Source: Phyto melanocephala (Eukaryota; Arthropoda; Insecta; Diptera; Rhinophoridae). From it: DNA of 64,000 bases. The position numbers and the translations under genes are program-made. Shown here piece after piece: positions 24,201 through 36,185 of this stretch (positions within the stretch are counted from its first letter, which is position 1; every line of letters starts with the position of its first letter). The notes beneath the pieces were generated by a model that saw only the letters and a program-made list of their open reading frames with translations, did not search any database and was not told the origin of the DNA. The DNA is taken from NCBI GenBank assembly GCA_941918925.1, contig OW799233.1, positions 135,934,533 to 135,998,532 on the forward strand, written 5' to 3'.

Positions 24201-24236
24201 ATTTTTTAAAATCGTCGTTGTGAGTGCATGCGGTAA

Positions 24237-24415
24237 GATTTTGATATTACACGAAATGTATTTTAGCCAAAAAATGCAAATGAAACAAATCTGGCCGAGG
24301 CGGATACATATATGATTTATGGTGACGTCAAAATTACGTCACAGCTACATGCGTATGTGGCTTTTTAGATTTCGTGTACTACAGACTTAAGCCTAAGACC
24401 AAATCTAAGATACAC
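24237..24415. repeat. Dispersed repeat B with paired TGACGTCA-like sites, copy 1
   Basis: GGTGACGTCAAAATTACGTC, then ACATGCGTATGTGGCTTTTT and GATTTCGTGT, recur at 60488-60655 with the same order and spacing (GATGACGTCAAAATAACGTC; GCATGCGTATTTGGCTTTTT; CATTTCGTGT). Both are preceded by AATG...TTTAGTCCAAAAA-like sequence. Function unknown; the frame over the second copy is open by chance or is an old coding fragment. Confidence 0.55.
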
Positions 24416-24464
24416 CTCCATATTTTATTACTTTTTGTTTTAACTTAACGCAACGTATGAAGTA

Positions 24465-24536
24465 AGGTTGGTAGTCTAGTGGTAATATCGCTGAACTACA
24501 GAACCAAGGAAAGCTAGTTCGAACCCGGGTGGGCCA
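24465..24536 (+). repeat. tRNA-like sequence (SINE head or tRNA pseudogene)
   Basis: TAGTCTAGTGG (24472-24482) fits the pol III A box, and AGTTCGAACCC (24516-24526) fits the B box at normal spacing. The segment ends CGGGTGGGCCA and runs into a T-rich tract, as do the GAGCCA words inside the INE-1-like copies. The anticodon and T stems do not pair, so this is not a working tRNA. Confidence 0.5.
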
Positions 24537-24701
24537 AAAATATATATTTTTTTTTATTTTTTTTTTTAATTTTTAATACAAACATACATAACCTTATTTC
24601 ATAATTTTGCGATGGATTCGTTAACAACTGACATATAAGGAAAAAAAATTCAAAATTCAAAATCAGATATGGCATTGGAAATAATAAAGCCAAAATCTAT
24701 A

Positions 24702-25190
24702 TCTATATATATAAAAGTGAAACTCTGTCTGTGTGTGTGTTAGATATAGAGTCCGAAACTGTAAGACCGATTGGACCAAACTTTGGCAAGTTGTTGTACA
24801 CATTCCAGGGAGTGTTTATGGGTGGCAAAAAGTGGGCGGGGCCACGCCCATACAAAATTAGTTATCAGTTTTAGCTACTTGCATTTGACCGATTTTTCTG
24901 AAACTTTGCACACATATTGAGCTGTCATGACTATACAATTTCTTGATTAGAAAAGTGGGCAGTGTCACTCCCATAAAAAAAAGTTATCATTTTCAGCTAC
25001 TTGAACTCCACCGATTTTTCTGAAACTTTGCACTCATATTAAGCTGTCATGACTACAGTTTCATGATTAGAAAAGTGGGTAGTGCCACGTCCATTAAAAA
25101 AAGTTATAATTTTTAGCTTATGGCACTTGACATTCAATTAAAATTCAGAATGCATTTTTATTCATTAAGGGGCGTAGCAACGTGCGCCGG
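24702..25190 (+). mobile_element. Helitron-like nonautonomous element with ~122-bp internal tandem repeats
   Basis: TCTATATATATAAAAGTGAA at the left and GGGGCGTAGCAACGTGCGCC at the right resemble the ends of insect nonautonomous Helitrons (5' TC and a 3' GC-rich hairpin). The final CTRR is not evident. Between them, CCGATTTTTCTGAAACTTTG followed by ATTGAGCTGTCATGACTA-type sequence and GATTAGAAAAGTGGG repeats with a 122-base step (24889 and 25011), and a third unit is truncated. No coding potential. Confidence 0.5.
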
Positions 25191-25562
25191 GCGTTAATAT
25201 ATATTTCTTAAAGTAAATTTTTCGCGGTTTGCAGCAAGATTCAAAATAAACCAAGATGGTTCGTTTTCAAAATTATGTATGGCGAAACATGTTGGTTGAA
25301 ACGTGATTACGACGCGAACCTTGAATTTTGCTACCCGTGTGAATATAGTAGCTAAAGTTAGGTTGCTATCGGACGTTATAAAAACTACACTACACCTTAC
25401 ATCTTTGTGTTAGTTTTAACATAACGTTTATGGACTTAAAGTTGCCATTATTTGTTATATAAAGCAAAACAGGCAACTATTTACGACTTATAATTTGTTC
25501 TTTTCTGCGTCAACATTTTAAGTTATAATTTTTTAGTAGTTTTGATACAGAAAAAAATCAAT

Positions 25563-26175
25563 TGGGGGATTCACAGTAGTGTCATAAAGTCATATGTCCT
25601 ATAACAATAGCATGAAAAATTAAGACTATTGTGAGCAACCCCTCATAATTAAGTGTGCTATTTTGAATTTAAATCAGCTGATGGAAAACAATTATAAAAA
25701 TAAATATTTTCTTTCATAATGCCAAAAACAAGTAAAAAAAAAAAAACAAAATAATAGCCAGTTTGTGCGAAAAATACATTTTAGATGTTGTAATGGCAAA
25801 CTCAAGTAAATAAATTACAAATAAATTAAATTTTGTTTGATAAACAAAAACAGCAGAGTCCTTCGCCGATCTTATTTGACGCCACCAGTGATTTGTTATC
25901 AAAAATTATCAACTGCGCTTAAATTTTGATGTCGGCCCGATAAAATTATACAATGAACGGCTTACAAAAACTGTTGCGGCTTGGCTTAGCCGGCTTAGCC
26001 GTTTAGCACAGGTCTCTGCTTATTAAATACGACAGCACAATAAACATAGCGTACAAAGTTCTATTATTATAAGACACTTTTTGTTTGAAAAGCAGCAACA
26101 ACATTTTTAAACCATTGTAAAATTTTAGGACAATAGGACAATATGACATGATAAGACACCTTGTGAATCACCCAA
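25563..26175. mobile_element. ~610-bp TIR element
   Basis: TTGGGGGATTCACAGTAGTG with CATATGTCCTATAACAATAG at the left is the inverse of GGACAATAGGACAATATGAC with ACACCTTGTGAATCACCCAA at the right, an imperfect TIR of about 50 bases. The interior 25690-26060 includes CTTGGCTTAGCCGGCTTAGC. Short frames within are not convincing. Superfamily not identified. Confidence 0.55.
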
Positions 26176-27567
26176 ATATATTTATCTCCTACTAATATTT
26201 ACTTTATAGACAAGTTGCTATAATAGTCCCTAGAATTAATTGATGTCCAATTGACTAACCTCACCTAACACTAGGTTGCTTTTTAACCTCACCACTTAGG
26301 TTTTAACTAAATTAATTTGTTTACCCCTAATAATTTAACTTTTTATAAAATTCGTTAACCCCTTTTTTCAGTGACTACACCGCATGTAGCATGTTTGCAG
26401 GTTATTAAATAGTTTAACTGGTATTAAAACTAAAGTATCTGCGTTGAAATTATATACATAAAAATGATTTTCTCAACTTTATTTGACATATTTCATGTTT
26501 TCGTTTATGTCTGTGTTTATTTTTTTTTAACATGATGTTCCTTTTTATGACAGCTCTAATGCAGCTATTTATATATAAATATTTTCAGCCATTTGTACGT
26601 AGATATTTTTAACCTAACGATATGCCAATTCACGAACTCGTATGCATATACATACATAAGTAAATACATACAAACAATTCTTTGTAAAAGTAGGTTTCTT
26701 TACATTTAACATGCAAATGCAGCAAATATGTTTTTCAGCATTTAAAAAGAATAAATAAATAGATGTTTCTGTGAAACAGCTAATTATGTACGAGTATTAA
26801 TAAATTATGTGTTTATTTTCAAATATGACAGGTATTTGTGTTTTAGAAAAATTTAAACAATCTCAAATCAACTAACAAAATTACTCTTTTCAAATTTGCT
26901 AAAAAAAGTTTAAGTCACTGACTCATCTAGATCCGAATATATGAGGTCTTGAATATTAAGCAATATCATAAAAATTTACAAGATTGTGCTTAATTATTTG
27001 CCATTATTTTAGAAAAGTTTTTTAGGAATATACTTCAGCTAGGTCGCATTTAAAAGGTCATCAGATTGCCTTTGATTTGATTTACATGATTTTTTTCTTG
27101 GAAAGCTCAAAGATCATTTTTTGTGACCTATAAGTGAAGAGGTATATTCTCAAAATGTGACCTTTTAAAAAATTCAAAATATATATACGGCGGGTAATTG
27201 TTTTTTGGATGAAGCGTATAGCAAAAACGTAATCTATAGGTGATTCTGAGAAATTTTGCTCAAGAGACCATAAGACGGTTTCAAAACAGATATTTTTATA
27301 TAATCGGATAGAATTATAGTAGATTTCTCAATCTTAAAACTTATCTCTAATTACTCAAATTCATTCTCCCTTAACTGTTTTCAATATCCCTTGTTAGATT
27401 CTAAGAAATAAACACTAATGATCACCAGGTAATTTACCTCCTTGCCCTAAAGAGTTTTTGTGTTTATCCCGGTGTAGTTGTGACAAATTTCAAAGTGAGA
27501 CGATTTTTAGATGTAGAAATAGATATGAAATTGTAAATGAAGATATTTTCCACCACTACAAAACAAA

Positions 27568-27700
27568 AATGGAGTGGGGCATATTGATAAACCAGCAACT
27601 ATTGATCGTTTAGAAACCAATATTCGATGCGCTATTGACAAAATAAGACCGGATATGCACGAAAACGTGTTACAAAATTGGACAGCCAAAAATTTTATTA
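27568..27700 (+). pseudogene. Tc1/mariner-superfamily transposase, C-terminal scrap
   Basis: The frame reads DKPATIDRLETNIRCAIDKI then RPDMHENVLQNWTAKNF. This matches the C-terminal helices after the catalytic core of IS630/Tc1/mariner transposases (DKPATI..L..NI...I..I.P.ML..V..NW..R). Only about 40 residues survive, and no TIRs were found around them. Confidence 0.65.
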
Positions 27701-28854
27701 TTGTTATTTTTAAATGTTCCAAATTTAGAGTATTTTTTATATTCGATGAAACGTGACTAAAAATTTTAATATTGAAGAGGTTGTTTATTTCGTAACTTTG
27801 TTATTTAGTGCAATTTGTTGTTATTGTATTCGTTAAACCGCCAACTAAATGGATAATCCTTTACTTGTCACCAACATGCACACATTTTTAATACATAGTC
27901 CTGAACAAATTTAAAATTAAGTTTTGTCTGTCTGTCTGACGAGACAATGGATGGCGGTAATAAAGACTTTAAAAAACATTTTGTACGCAAATTAAGTCAA
28001 GGAAATTCCATTGAAAATATATTTTAAAGCTTTCTTCTAAGCTCAGTCCCAACTGTATGACACGTTGCCAAGAATTAAAAAAAAATCAGTTAAACTTACT
28101 ATAATCTTTTCTAGTAATTCAGATAATACTGAAAAAAAAGTTGATGATAATGAAGAATATAATTGTTATGATGATGATAGCAATGACACTATTAATGATG
28201 TAGACACAGATATAGTGTAAAATTCTTAGATGATAAACTTTTATGAAATCATTTTTCTATCAATAACTCGCTAATTTTGAAATTGTTTCTTTTTTTTATT
28301 AATTAAGGTATGAATGTGAAAAAAAATCTTAAATTATTTCCTGAGTTAAGCGCAATTTTAAAAGCGATTCAACCAAATGTGCAACATGCGTTTTAGACTA
28401 TTCCTAATTACGTCAATATTTATTTGTGGACGGTGTAAAGCGGGCGCTTTAATATATGACATATGCAAAATAATATAACCATTAATTATACTAGTTGGTC
28501 AAATAATAACTACATGCCAAACTTTGATGAGTTATCGTTGAAGTAATGGCCAGTGCTTTACTTAAAAATTGAGAAAGCGATTCTGATTTCATTCGTATAT
28601 TTTAAGGTGCTAAGGGTTAGTATCAATTAAAATTTTATTGTGAACGAATGACTTTGAAAAATTACCATGGCCAGAAATTGTACATTTATATAAATGTCTA
28701 AAATTTTTAAGAAAAAATATCTAAAGCGGAAATCTAATGCGAAATAAAAAATAAATATGAAATATCATTTAAAAAGCAACGCATAAATAAATATGATAGC
28801 GGGGATTTATTAAAGTCAACTACATTATCAACAAAGCTTAGCTCTAAACTCTCG

Positions 28855-29725
28855 TACTGTATTTTGAGTAAAACTAAATTGCTTAGAATTATTATAATAG
28901 TAGGTCCGTTCGTTTACTTTTCCAGGAAAGACCAGTAACTGAGTAACTTTTATAAAAAAAAAAACATTTAGAGCAAAAAGTACGCGAACGGAAATTTTGC
29001 AAATAAAAATGTTTAATTAATCAAATCAGATGTTCGAGTTAAACACGTTGTGTTGTAATTTTTGTATGCTCTTGATTACCTTTTTATAATATGAAAATTT
29101 TTAATACATGATTATCCTAAATGTATAAATATTTCGTTTCGTTAAAATATAAAAAAAAAATTTTAAATTTAATTTACATTTTTCTATGTAATTAAAAAAA
29201 AAACATACAGAAGTGTTATATTTTGAATACGATTTTTAGTACAGATTTAGATTTAGTACAGTGTGAGTACTCAAAATAATATATAAAATAACAAAGAAAA
29301 ACAGCTATTTGACTTTTTAAAAGCGTATATTAAAAAGCTACTAAATTTAGTAAAATATGTTTATATATTTAATTTATTGCAGCTTTTTTTAATAATTTTT
29401 TTAAAAAATTTTTAAGGATTTATAATAATGTAAGACAACAAAATGTGGGTTTTCTACTTATAGGTATTTATTTATTAAGATTTAAATTATATGTTTTTCA
29501 CAGAACACTGTACAAGTTAAAAAATGTCCAGCATAAACTTTAAAATAACTGTCACTTAACTCTCTCAGTTTGTGTTCTCATTAACTGAATTTTGTGTAAA
29601 CAAACGCATTTCAGTAAAAACTTGTAAACAATTTTTATAGTTTTTGAGTAAACGAACGAACCTATGGTTGTTATAAACAATGATAATTCTAAGCAATTTA
29701 ATTTCACTTTGAATACAGATTCGGT
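28855..29725. mobile_element. Long-TIR (fold-back) element, ~870 bp
   Basis: ACTGTATTTTGAGTAAAACT, AAATTGCTTAGAATTAT and TAGGTCCGTTCGTTTAC at the left are mirrored by GTAAACGAACGAACCTA, ATAATTCTAAGCAATTT and CACTTTGAATACAGA at the right, an imperfect TIR of roughly 75 bases. Alternatively, a smaller element (28903-29662, ends GGTYCGTTCGTTTAC, TA-flanked) sits inside another. The interior is AT-rich with no coding potential. Confidence 0.6.
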
Positions 29726-30689
29726 ACAATAATAATTAATTATAAGGTATCCATTTAAAAACTACAAAACACAACAAAAAACTATATGAACATGTAATAA
29801 CTATGTTGTTGTTTTTTTTTTTTTTTTTTGTTAAAGAAAATTGATTTTGTGTTACATACAAAAGTTATTAAAAAAGTTGGCCATACGAGTACCAAACATT
29901 TCAATAGAAGCCTTTTCCAGACTGAATTCTGTAAAAAGTAAATCATTTTGTACTTAAAAATATATTTTTATATAAAAATAATAGAAAAAAAAATAAATAG
30001 TAGTTAAATAAAAAGTGAAACAGATAAATAACAATGGTTTTTAATTTTAAGAAATAAAAAAAAAATCAATAATAAAAAATATTAAAATAACATGAAAGTG
30101 GGTTGCACTCGTTTATTCATTCACTTTTTTCCATATACATACACACATACATACATATACTATATCTAAAGATGTACATTAGGGTGAAGCAAAAGGAAAT
30201 TTCATTGAAATATTTTCTGCGTATTGAATTCAATTAATTTATAATAATATTTTATTACTTTATAGTAATAGTTTATTAGTCCGTTTTTACGCCAGATTGT
30301 TTACAAAATTTTTATATTTCGTGTGCGATTCATTATTTTTCAACGATCAGACAATTGCCTGACTAACGATTATGCAATTCGCTAACTATAGTGGAAAGCT
30401 TTGTTTTAAAATTTGAAAAAAAGTTGCAGTCAAAGCTGAAGCTTACACATTAAAGGCCATGTCAGATAAAACTTTTTCGTTTTGCGTGATGGGATGATTT
30501 TCGGAAAAAGCGGATAAATTTATAAATACCGAGTAATATTTATGCCAGTATTATATTCAGTGTTGCCGTTTTCACTGCGATCGCAGTTTTTCACTGCGAT
30601 TTGCCCGTCGTAACTGCGTAACTGCGTTTTGTTTAATATCACGACGCCATATTTTTTGCCGTTCTTTTGACATTTCTCTTCAGTGAGGT

Positions 30690-31272
30690 TTGCCTTTCAT
30701 AATTGAAAGATATCCGAGCCAACAACGAGTCGAAATTATTAAAATTTACTACCGAAATTCGGAGTCAATGACCTCAACGTTAAGAGCGTTACGTCCAGTT
30801 TATGGTCGTCACAATTGTCCTACCAGATCAACAATTGAGCGTCTAGTGGAAAAATTAGAATCCACAGGCACAGTACAAAATGTTCCCGTGCCAGTGAGAC
30901 AAAGAAGTGCCCGTAGTGTCGAGAATATTGCTGCCGCTAAAGCTTCAGTTGAAGAAAGCCCAAATGTGTCTTTTACACGTCGTTCTCAAGCGTTGGGCAT
31001 CTCTGTGACGTCGTTGTGGCGAATTTTGCGAAAAGATCTTAGCCTACATCCTTACAAGATCAAATTAACGCAAGAACTGAAGCCGCTTGACCACCAGAAG
31101 AGACGTATGTTCGTGATTTGGGCTGACCAACAACTTGAAAATGATTCGGTTTTCATCGAAAAATCATCTTTAGCGATAAGCTCATTTCTGACTGAATGGC
31201 TTCGACAATAAGCAAAATATGCGTTACTAGTCAAACAGCAATCTACACGTACTCCATGAGTCATCATTGCAT
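30690..31272 (+). pseudogene. Tc1/mariner-superfamily transposase, N-terminal half
   Basis: The frame from 30690 reads YPSQQRVEIIKIYYRNSES, NCPTRSTIERLVEKLESTGT, RSARSVENIAAAKASVEESP, RRSQALGISVTSLWRILRK and HPYKIKLTQELKPLDHQKRR. This is the paired helix-turn-helix DNA-binding region and linker of the IS630/Tc1/mariner type also seen at 3835 and 46990. The catalytic domain is entered in a shifted frame (FSDxxLISDxMAS...), with a stop, and then lost at about 31272, where a duplicated piece of its own N-terminal region begins. A GT-rich block with ACTGCGATCGCAGT and ACTGCGTAACTGCG precedes it at 30575-30632. Confidence 0.8.
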
Positions 31273-31363
31273 CCCGTAGTGTCGAGAATATTGCTGCCGC
31301 TAAAGCTTCAGTTGAAGAAAGCCCAAATGTGTCTTTTACACGTCGTTCTCAAGCGTTGGGCAT
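31273..31363 (+). repeat. 91-bp exact copy of 30910-31000
   Basis: The segment from CCCGTAGTGTCGAGAATATT to CAAGCGTTGGGCAT repeats base for base the part of the transposase frame at 30910-31000, 363 bases downstream in the same orientation. It begins right where the transposase reading is lost. Identity over 91 bases, amid otherwise decayed sequence, suggests a fairly recent local duplication or replication-slippage event. Confidence 0.85.
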
Positions 31364-32054
31364 ATAGGTGGAGAACACGTTAATATCTTAAAACATAAAA
31401 TTGAAAATTTTCCTGGTGATTGACCTATAATTTAAAATTTTATAAAAAATATACAAAAATAAATTTCACCAAAAACACTAGATTAAAACGATTCTTTTGG
31501 CATTATATATTTAAATATAATTAAAAAACTTAATTTTTTTATAATAACCATGTTGTTAATTTTAATATTTTGTTTTCTTTTTTTTCTGCGACGTTCTCTT
31601 ATACATTAGTGTTGTTGTTACATTTTATTTGTTTGCAATTGAATTTGACAGCTTGTGTTAAAAGATTATTGCTCAGCAATGTATTATAACATTTATTGCT
31701 AAATATGTATTCTAATACATATTCATGTAGTCCACACGTTAATATCTTATGTTCGCAATAGAATTTGACAGTTGCTGTGGCAATAATTGCCAAACACATT
31801 GCTCGTGTGGTCGGGGGGTAAAATAGACTTAGCAAAGTCTACATGACGATTTCCTTGAAGGGCTTATTATGTGCTGCTCGTGCTTATAGCCAGGCTTCTA
31901 CCAAACGGTGTGAAATAGTTTGATATGTTCGTATTTTATTTTCAAGAATATCTTGGATGACAGTAGATGAATTTTTTTAATGCTCTAGCTGTTTTGCTAT
32001 TTCTTTACGAATCTCATAAATACTACTCCGTCGTTTACGAAACAAACAATTTAC

Positions 32055-32174
32055 TGCCGTTTTTATAAAAAAAAATATTTTAGGTTTATTTAAGGCTTAT
32101 TTGACAAATGTTGTACAGAAATTTTTCAAATAAGCCTACAATTAACCTAAAATTTTTTTTTTATAAACACGACA
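32055..32174. repeat. Hairpin MITE family H, copy 2
   Basis: CTGCCGTTTTTATAAAAAAA, then TTTTAGGTTTATTTAAGGCT and TATTTGACAAA, is mirrored by TTTCAAATAAGCCTACAATT, AACCTAAAATTTTTTTTTTA and TAAACACGACAG. Arms are about 50 bases with more mismatches than copies at 9291 and 52323. Confidence 0.7.
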
Positions 32175-34096
32175 GTTAATCTTTATTAAATTACACAAGG
32201 CAACAAAATTCTAAAGATTTCAAAAACCACTTTGCAATTTTGATGTATGGTTTCAGAAATACAAATATCGTCCAAATTTTAAATTCAATGGAGAGGTTTT
32301 TTTTAAATTTTTAATTAAAATTCAAGAATTTTTAGACGCTTCTCCACATAATAAATTATTAAAATAAACTTAGAAAAATTTAGATTTACATAACCTTTAA
32401 TCCGTTTCTATATTAAGTTTTAATCGGCTCAGTAGTTTCGGAGTTATAATAAAAAATTAAAGCAAAAAATATATTTTTTACGTAAAAAGAGCATAAAATT
32501 TTAGCTTTTAAAAAATCATGAAAAATCGAAACGGCTGTATGTACTGTTAATTGTTTGCTTTTCCCAAGAATCATAAAAAAATATTAAGGAATTTTATGTA
32601 AAAATGTAAATTCGAAAGGAATCAATAGATTTTTATGATCGATATTTTATTTTGTTGCTGTTACATGTAGCTTTGCGATAATGTAATAAATTTGAAAATT
32701 TTTTGCCGTTTTTGATTTTTCATGTTATTTTGGAGACTAAACAAACGGTAAATTAAAATTTTTCTTTAGATAATTCTAATCGCCAACAGGTGTATATAAA
32801 GTATGTTGAAAAAAACTATAGAGTGAAACGATAAACAATAAAATAGATGAAACAAATCGTTTGCCTTGTTTTTTGCTCCTCCCTAATATACATACGGATG
32901 CACAATACATTCCAATGTATGAATGTAAGTATTTATAATGCTAGAGACCCCTCTTATTTAACTCACTTTTGCTGACAGTCTTATTGATTTTTTTTTACAA
33001 ATTGTTGACGTTGTTGTACGACAACATAGATATTATGTTTTGTATTTACTTTTCTTTTCATTGACTTATTTACATAGAGATAAAAATTTTTTTTAATTAT
33101 TGTCATTAGACTGTAATGTATATCGATCTAAAAATCTAAAAAAGACATGCATGCACAAGTGCATGCATAAAATAAAATATGTACATCAAGTAGGTTTTTA
33201 TAAGGTAAAAGTTTTTTCCAGAGATAAATTGAAGAGACTTACATTTAGTATGCAAAAAAAAATTCCACAAAACTCAACAAGTTAAAAAAAAATATTTAAC
33301 AAATAGTACTTATTACCTTTTATAAAATTTTTTGACTTCTCTTGTCGTTTTTAATGTCATAATATTTATATGTCACGGGTAGGTAACAAGCGAAGTATGG
33401 AGTGTATGTAGTAGGAAAGTATGTAGTGTTTGTTTGTCTTTACATATTGATATTTAGAAATATAATGAAATTTTTATGTTGGTTAACACCATTGAGCAGG
33501 TGTTTGATATATCTTCAAGATGGTACCAACTATGTCGGTTACAAAAATCTTATCTTATCTGTGAGGAAAAATTAAACAGAAAATAAATCAATATTCAATT
33601 ACGGCATTGAATATTATACATTAAAAAATATTAAAAAACTTTTCTCTCTAACTGTAGAGTACCTGTTGTTTCTTTTATTTCCCATCTATGTGCAGTCTAA
33701 AGCGAATTATACGTTTATCTAGAAAAGTATCATATAATTATTATATGTGAAATTTAGAGTAGCGTTTATTTAAATTATAGAATTTATACTAAATATATTC
33801 TCTAATTTATATTTTCTTATTATGTTAAAATTGTAGTTGAAAGTGGAAGTGATAGACTGCAGCCAATTACACTCTACACAATTGGTGTATTCACAAAAAG
33901 TCCTAAGTGCCGTATTGTCAAAATGTCATAATTTAACAAAAAACTTAAAATATATGGAAAGTATTGCATGGTTTATTGTAAAGTTTTTCAGCCTTTTTAG
34001 AATTTTTAAAAAATTACGATTACGATAATACGACACTTATTATAAAGTATAATTCAATTAAATTTAGCAAAACAAAATAAAAATAACTATATCATA

Positions 34097-36185
34097 CGGG
34101 TTGCCCTTTATATTTCGGTATTGGGAAACCCTAGTGCTGCAATCTGGCAACTGACGTTCCTATAGAAAAGTATACAATTTTTTACAATATACGACTTCAG
34201 AACGTCTAACGTACGAACGTTATTTGTTATGTTTACAGTAACTTGAAAAATTGAAACGGAATTAAATCGTGAACATTTTCAATTTTTTTACAACTTTTAG
34301 CCTGGAATAAATCAACAACAGGTCATCGACGAGTTTCGTAAAGGTAGTCCAAAATCGGCAATTGTTCGGAAAAACATTGATGATGTGCGTGAAATGATAC
34401 TGCAAGATCGTCTTGTAACTTATTGTGAGGTTGAGGCAACCTTAAAAATTAGTGGGTCCAGCATACATAATATTTGGCTGCAAAAAAGAATCGCTCAAAA
34501 AAGGCTCGTTTCAATTGATCGCAAAAATGCTAAAAGAAATACGATCGTGGTACTTCAAAACATGTGTATGACATCGTGACGAATCTTGGATCTACTCGTA
34601 TGAGCTCGAAAGTAAACAGCAGTCGACTGTATGGATATTCCAAAACGAGCAAAACCATTAAAGTCATTCGGGTTTGAAGCAGTTCGAAGGAAATAGTTGT
34701 TTTGTTTTTTTTTTTTTCGAAATAACTAGACCTACATATCTCAATCGTACCATTTGCGAAACGTAGAACGGTGACTTATAAATGAAACACACAAGTATTT
34801 GTTTGCGAGATAACTTCGGAGAAATAAGAAAAACCAACCGCCAAAGATGGAGCAAAAAAATGAATGGCAAAAAAACCTACATGCATGTTTCATAGACTTC
34901 ACCACGGCTTTTGACAGCATCTATAGAGGAACTATATGGCAATCACTGCGCTCGAGAAATGTCCCACCGAAATTAATAAATCTCATCAAAGCCCAATACG
35001 ATGGTTTCAAATTCAAAGTTCTGCACAACAAACTCCTGTCGCCGGACATAGAACCCAAAACTGGTGTTAAACAAGGCTGCTTAATGTCCCTGCTCCTGTT
35101 TCTAGTAGTATTAGATGACATTCTTAACAAAGCTCTTCCAGATAATAGAGGTATCTACTGGGATATGTTTGGTACCCTCGAAGAATTATCCTACGCCGAC
35201 GATATTGCGCTCCTATCAACAAAAATATCGGATATGGAGATTAAGCTTCATCGTCTTAGTCAACAAGCTGAAAATTGCGGCTTACGCATCAACGTGAAGA
35301 AGACAAAATTCATGTCAACGTCCCAAAATCCGCCAACGTTCAAAATAAACGATGAACCAATCTGCCAAACTGAAAAATTTTGCTACCTAGGAAGCATTTT
35401 AACTCCTTCTGGTGGTACCGCCGAAGACATCACTTCCGGATAAACAAAGCTAGGAACAGCTTCTCCCAACTACGTAATATATGGGCATCAGAACAAATCT
35501 CAACTAATACCAAGCTCAGAATATATAAATCAAATGTCAAATCAGTACTCCTGTACGGTTGCAAATCCTGGATATGACAGCAAACCTTAATAATAAGCTA
35601 CAAACATTTTCTAACCGCTCTCTAAGAAATATTCTCCGAATATGGTGGCCCAGAATGATCTCTAACCAGCGACTCTACAAATCTACAAACGATATCCCAA
35701 TCGATATAGAAATTCAAAGGAGAAAGTGGAGTTGGATTAGTCATTCATTAAGAAAGGATGTCAAAGAAACATGCAGATCTGCCCTATGGTGGAACCCTCA
35801 AGGAACCAGAATCCAAGGAAGACCAAAAAAAACATGGCGACGAAACACAAATAAGGAAATCCGCCAAATAAATACATCATGGAACGAACTAAAACAACTA
35901 TCTAAAAACAGGAATGATTCCACAACGGCAATGCGAACTTACACACATTGACTCATACAAGGGACTTTTTGAGCAATCAAAAAGTCAATTTAATGTATAG
36001 TCCTGACTTGGCACACAATGGCTTCTTTTTATTCCCAAACATAAAAAATAAATTGCGAGATCGACATTTTTCGACACCTAATGAAGTGATTTATGCATTC
36101 AAAGTGCATGTTTTGGAGGTTCCTCAATCAAAATGGAAAAAGTCCTTCGAAAATTGGTTAAGAAGTATGTAAAATCCCGAAATAT
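34097..36185 (+). pseudogene. mariner (DD34D-type) element split by a LINE fragment
   Basis: The 5' part (34097-34845) encodes REMILQDRLVTYCEVEATLK, SGSSIHNIW, DESWIYSYELESKQQSTVW and FGEIRKTNRQRW in several frames. The 3' part (35951-36172) resumes with RDFLSNQKVNLMYSPDLAHN, GFFLFPNIKNKLRDRHFSTP and LEVPQSKWKKSFENW. These are successive mariner motifs: the DESW first catalytic Asp is present, and YSPDLAPxDFFLF holds the third, here mutated so that ND reads NG. The HHDNAS segment with the second Asp is missing at the insertion. The gene is dead through stops, shifts and the split. Confidence 0.85.
34847..35951 (+). pseudogene. Non-LTR retrotransposon reverse transcriptase fragment
   Basis: Open from 34847 to 35443: FIDFTTAFDSIYRGTIWQSL, TGVKQGCLMSLLLFLVVLDD and LSYADDIALLSTKISDMEI. 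These include the RT active-site YADD and the VKQGC-x-x-S-x-L-L-F motif, whose Pro is replaced by Leu. FCYLGSILTPSGG and a tail CKSWI, RRKWSWISHSLRKD, WNPQGTRIQGRPKKTWRR continue in two further frames (frameshifts near 35440 and 35570). The architecture is like the endonuclease-RT LINEs often labelled craniofacial-development-protein-2-like in insects. The endonuclease, the RT N-terminus and any 3' tail are missing. Confidence 0.85.

Noticed and set aside
24465..24536. A functional tRNA gene
   Set aside because: A and B boxes fit, but the anticodon and T stems do not pair, so I list it only as a tRNA-like repeat.
28060..28219. Asp/Asn-rich frame ending DDDSNDTINDVDTDIV
   Set aside because: Short, preceded by stops, no recognisable domain, no flanking element ends; kept only as a remark in the intron description.
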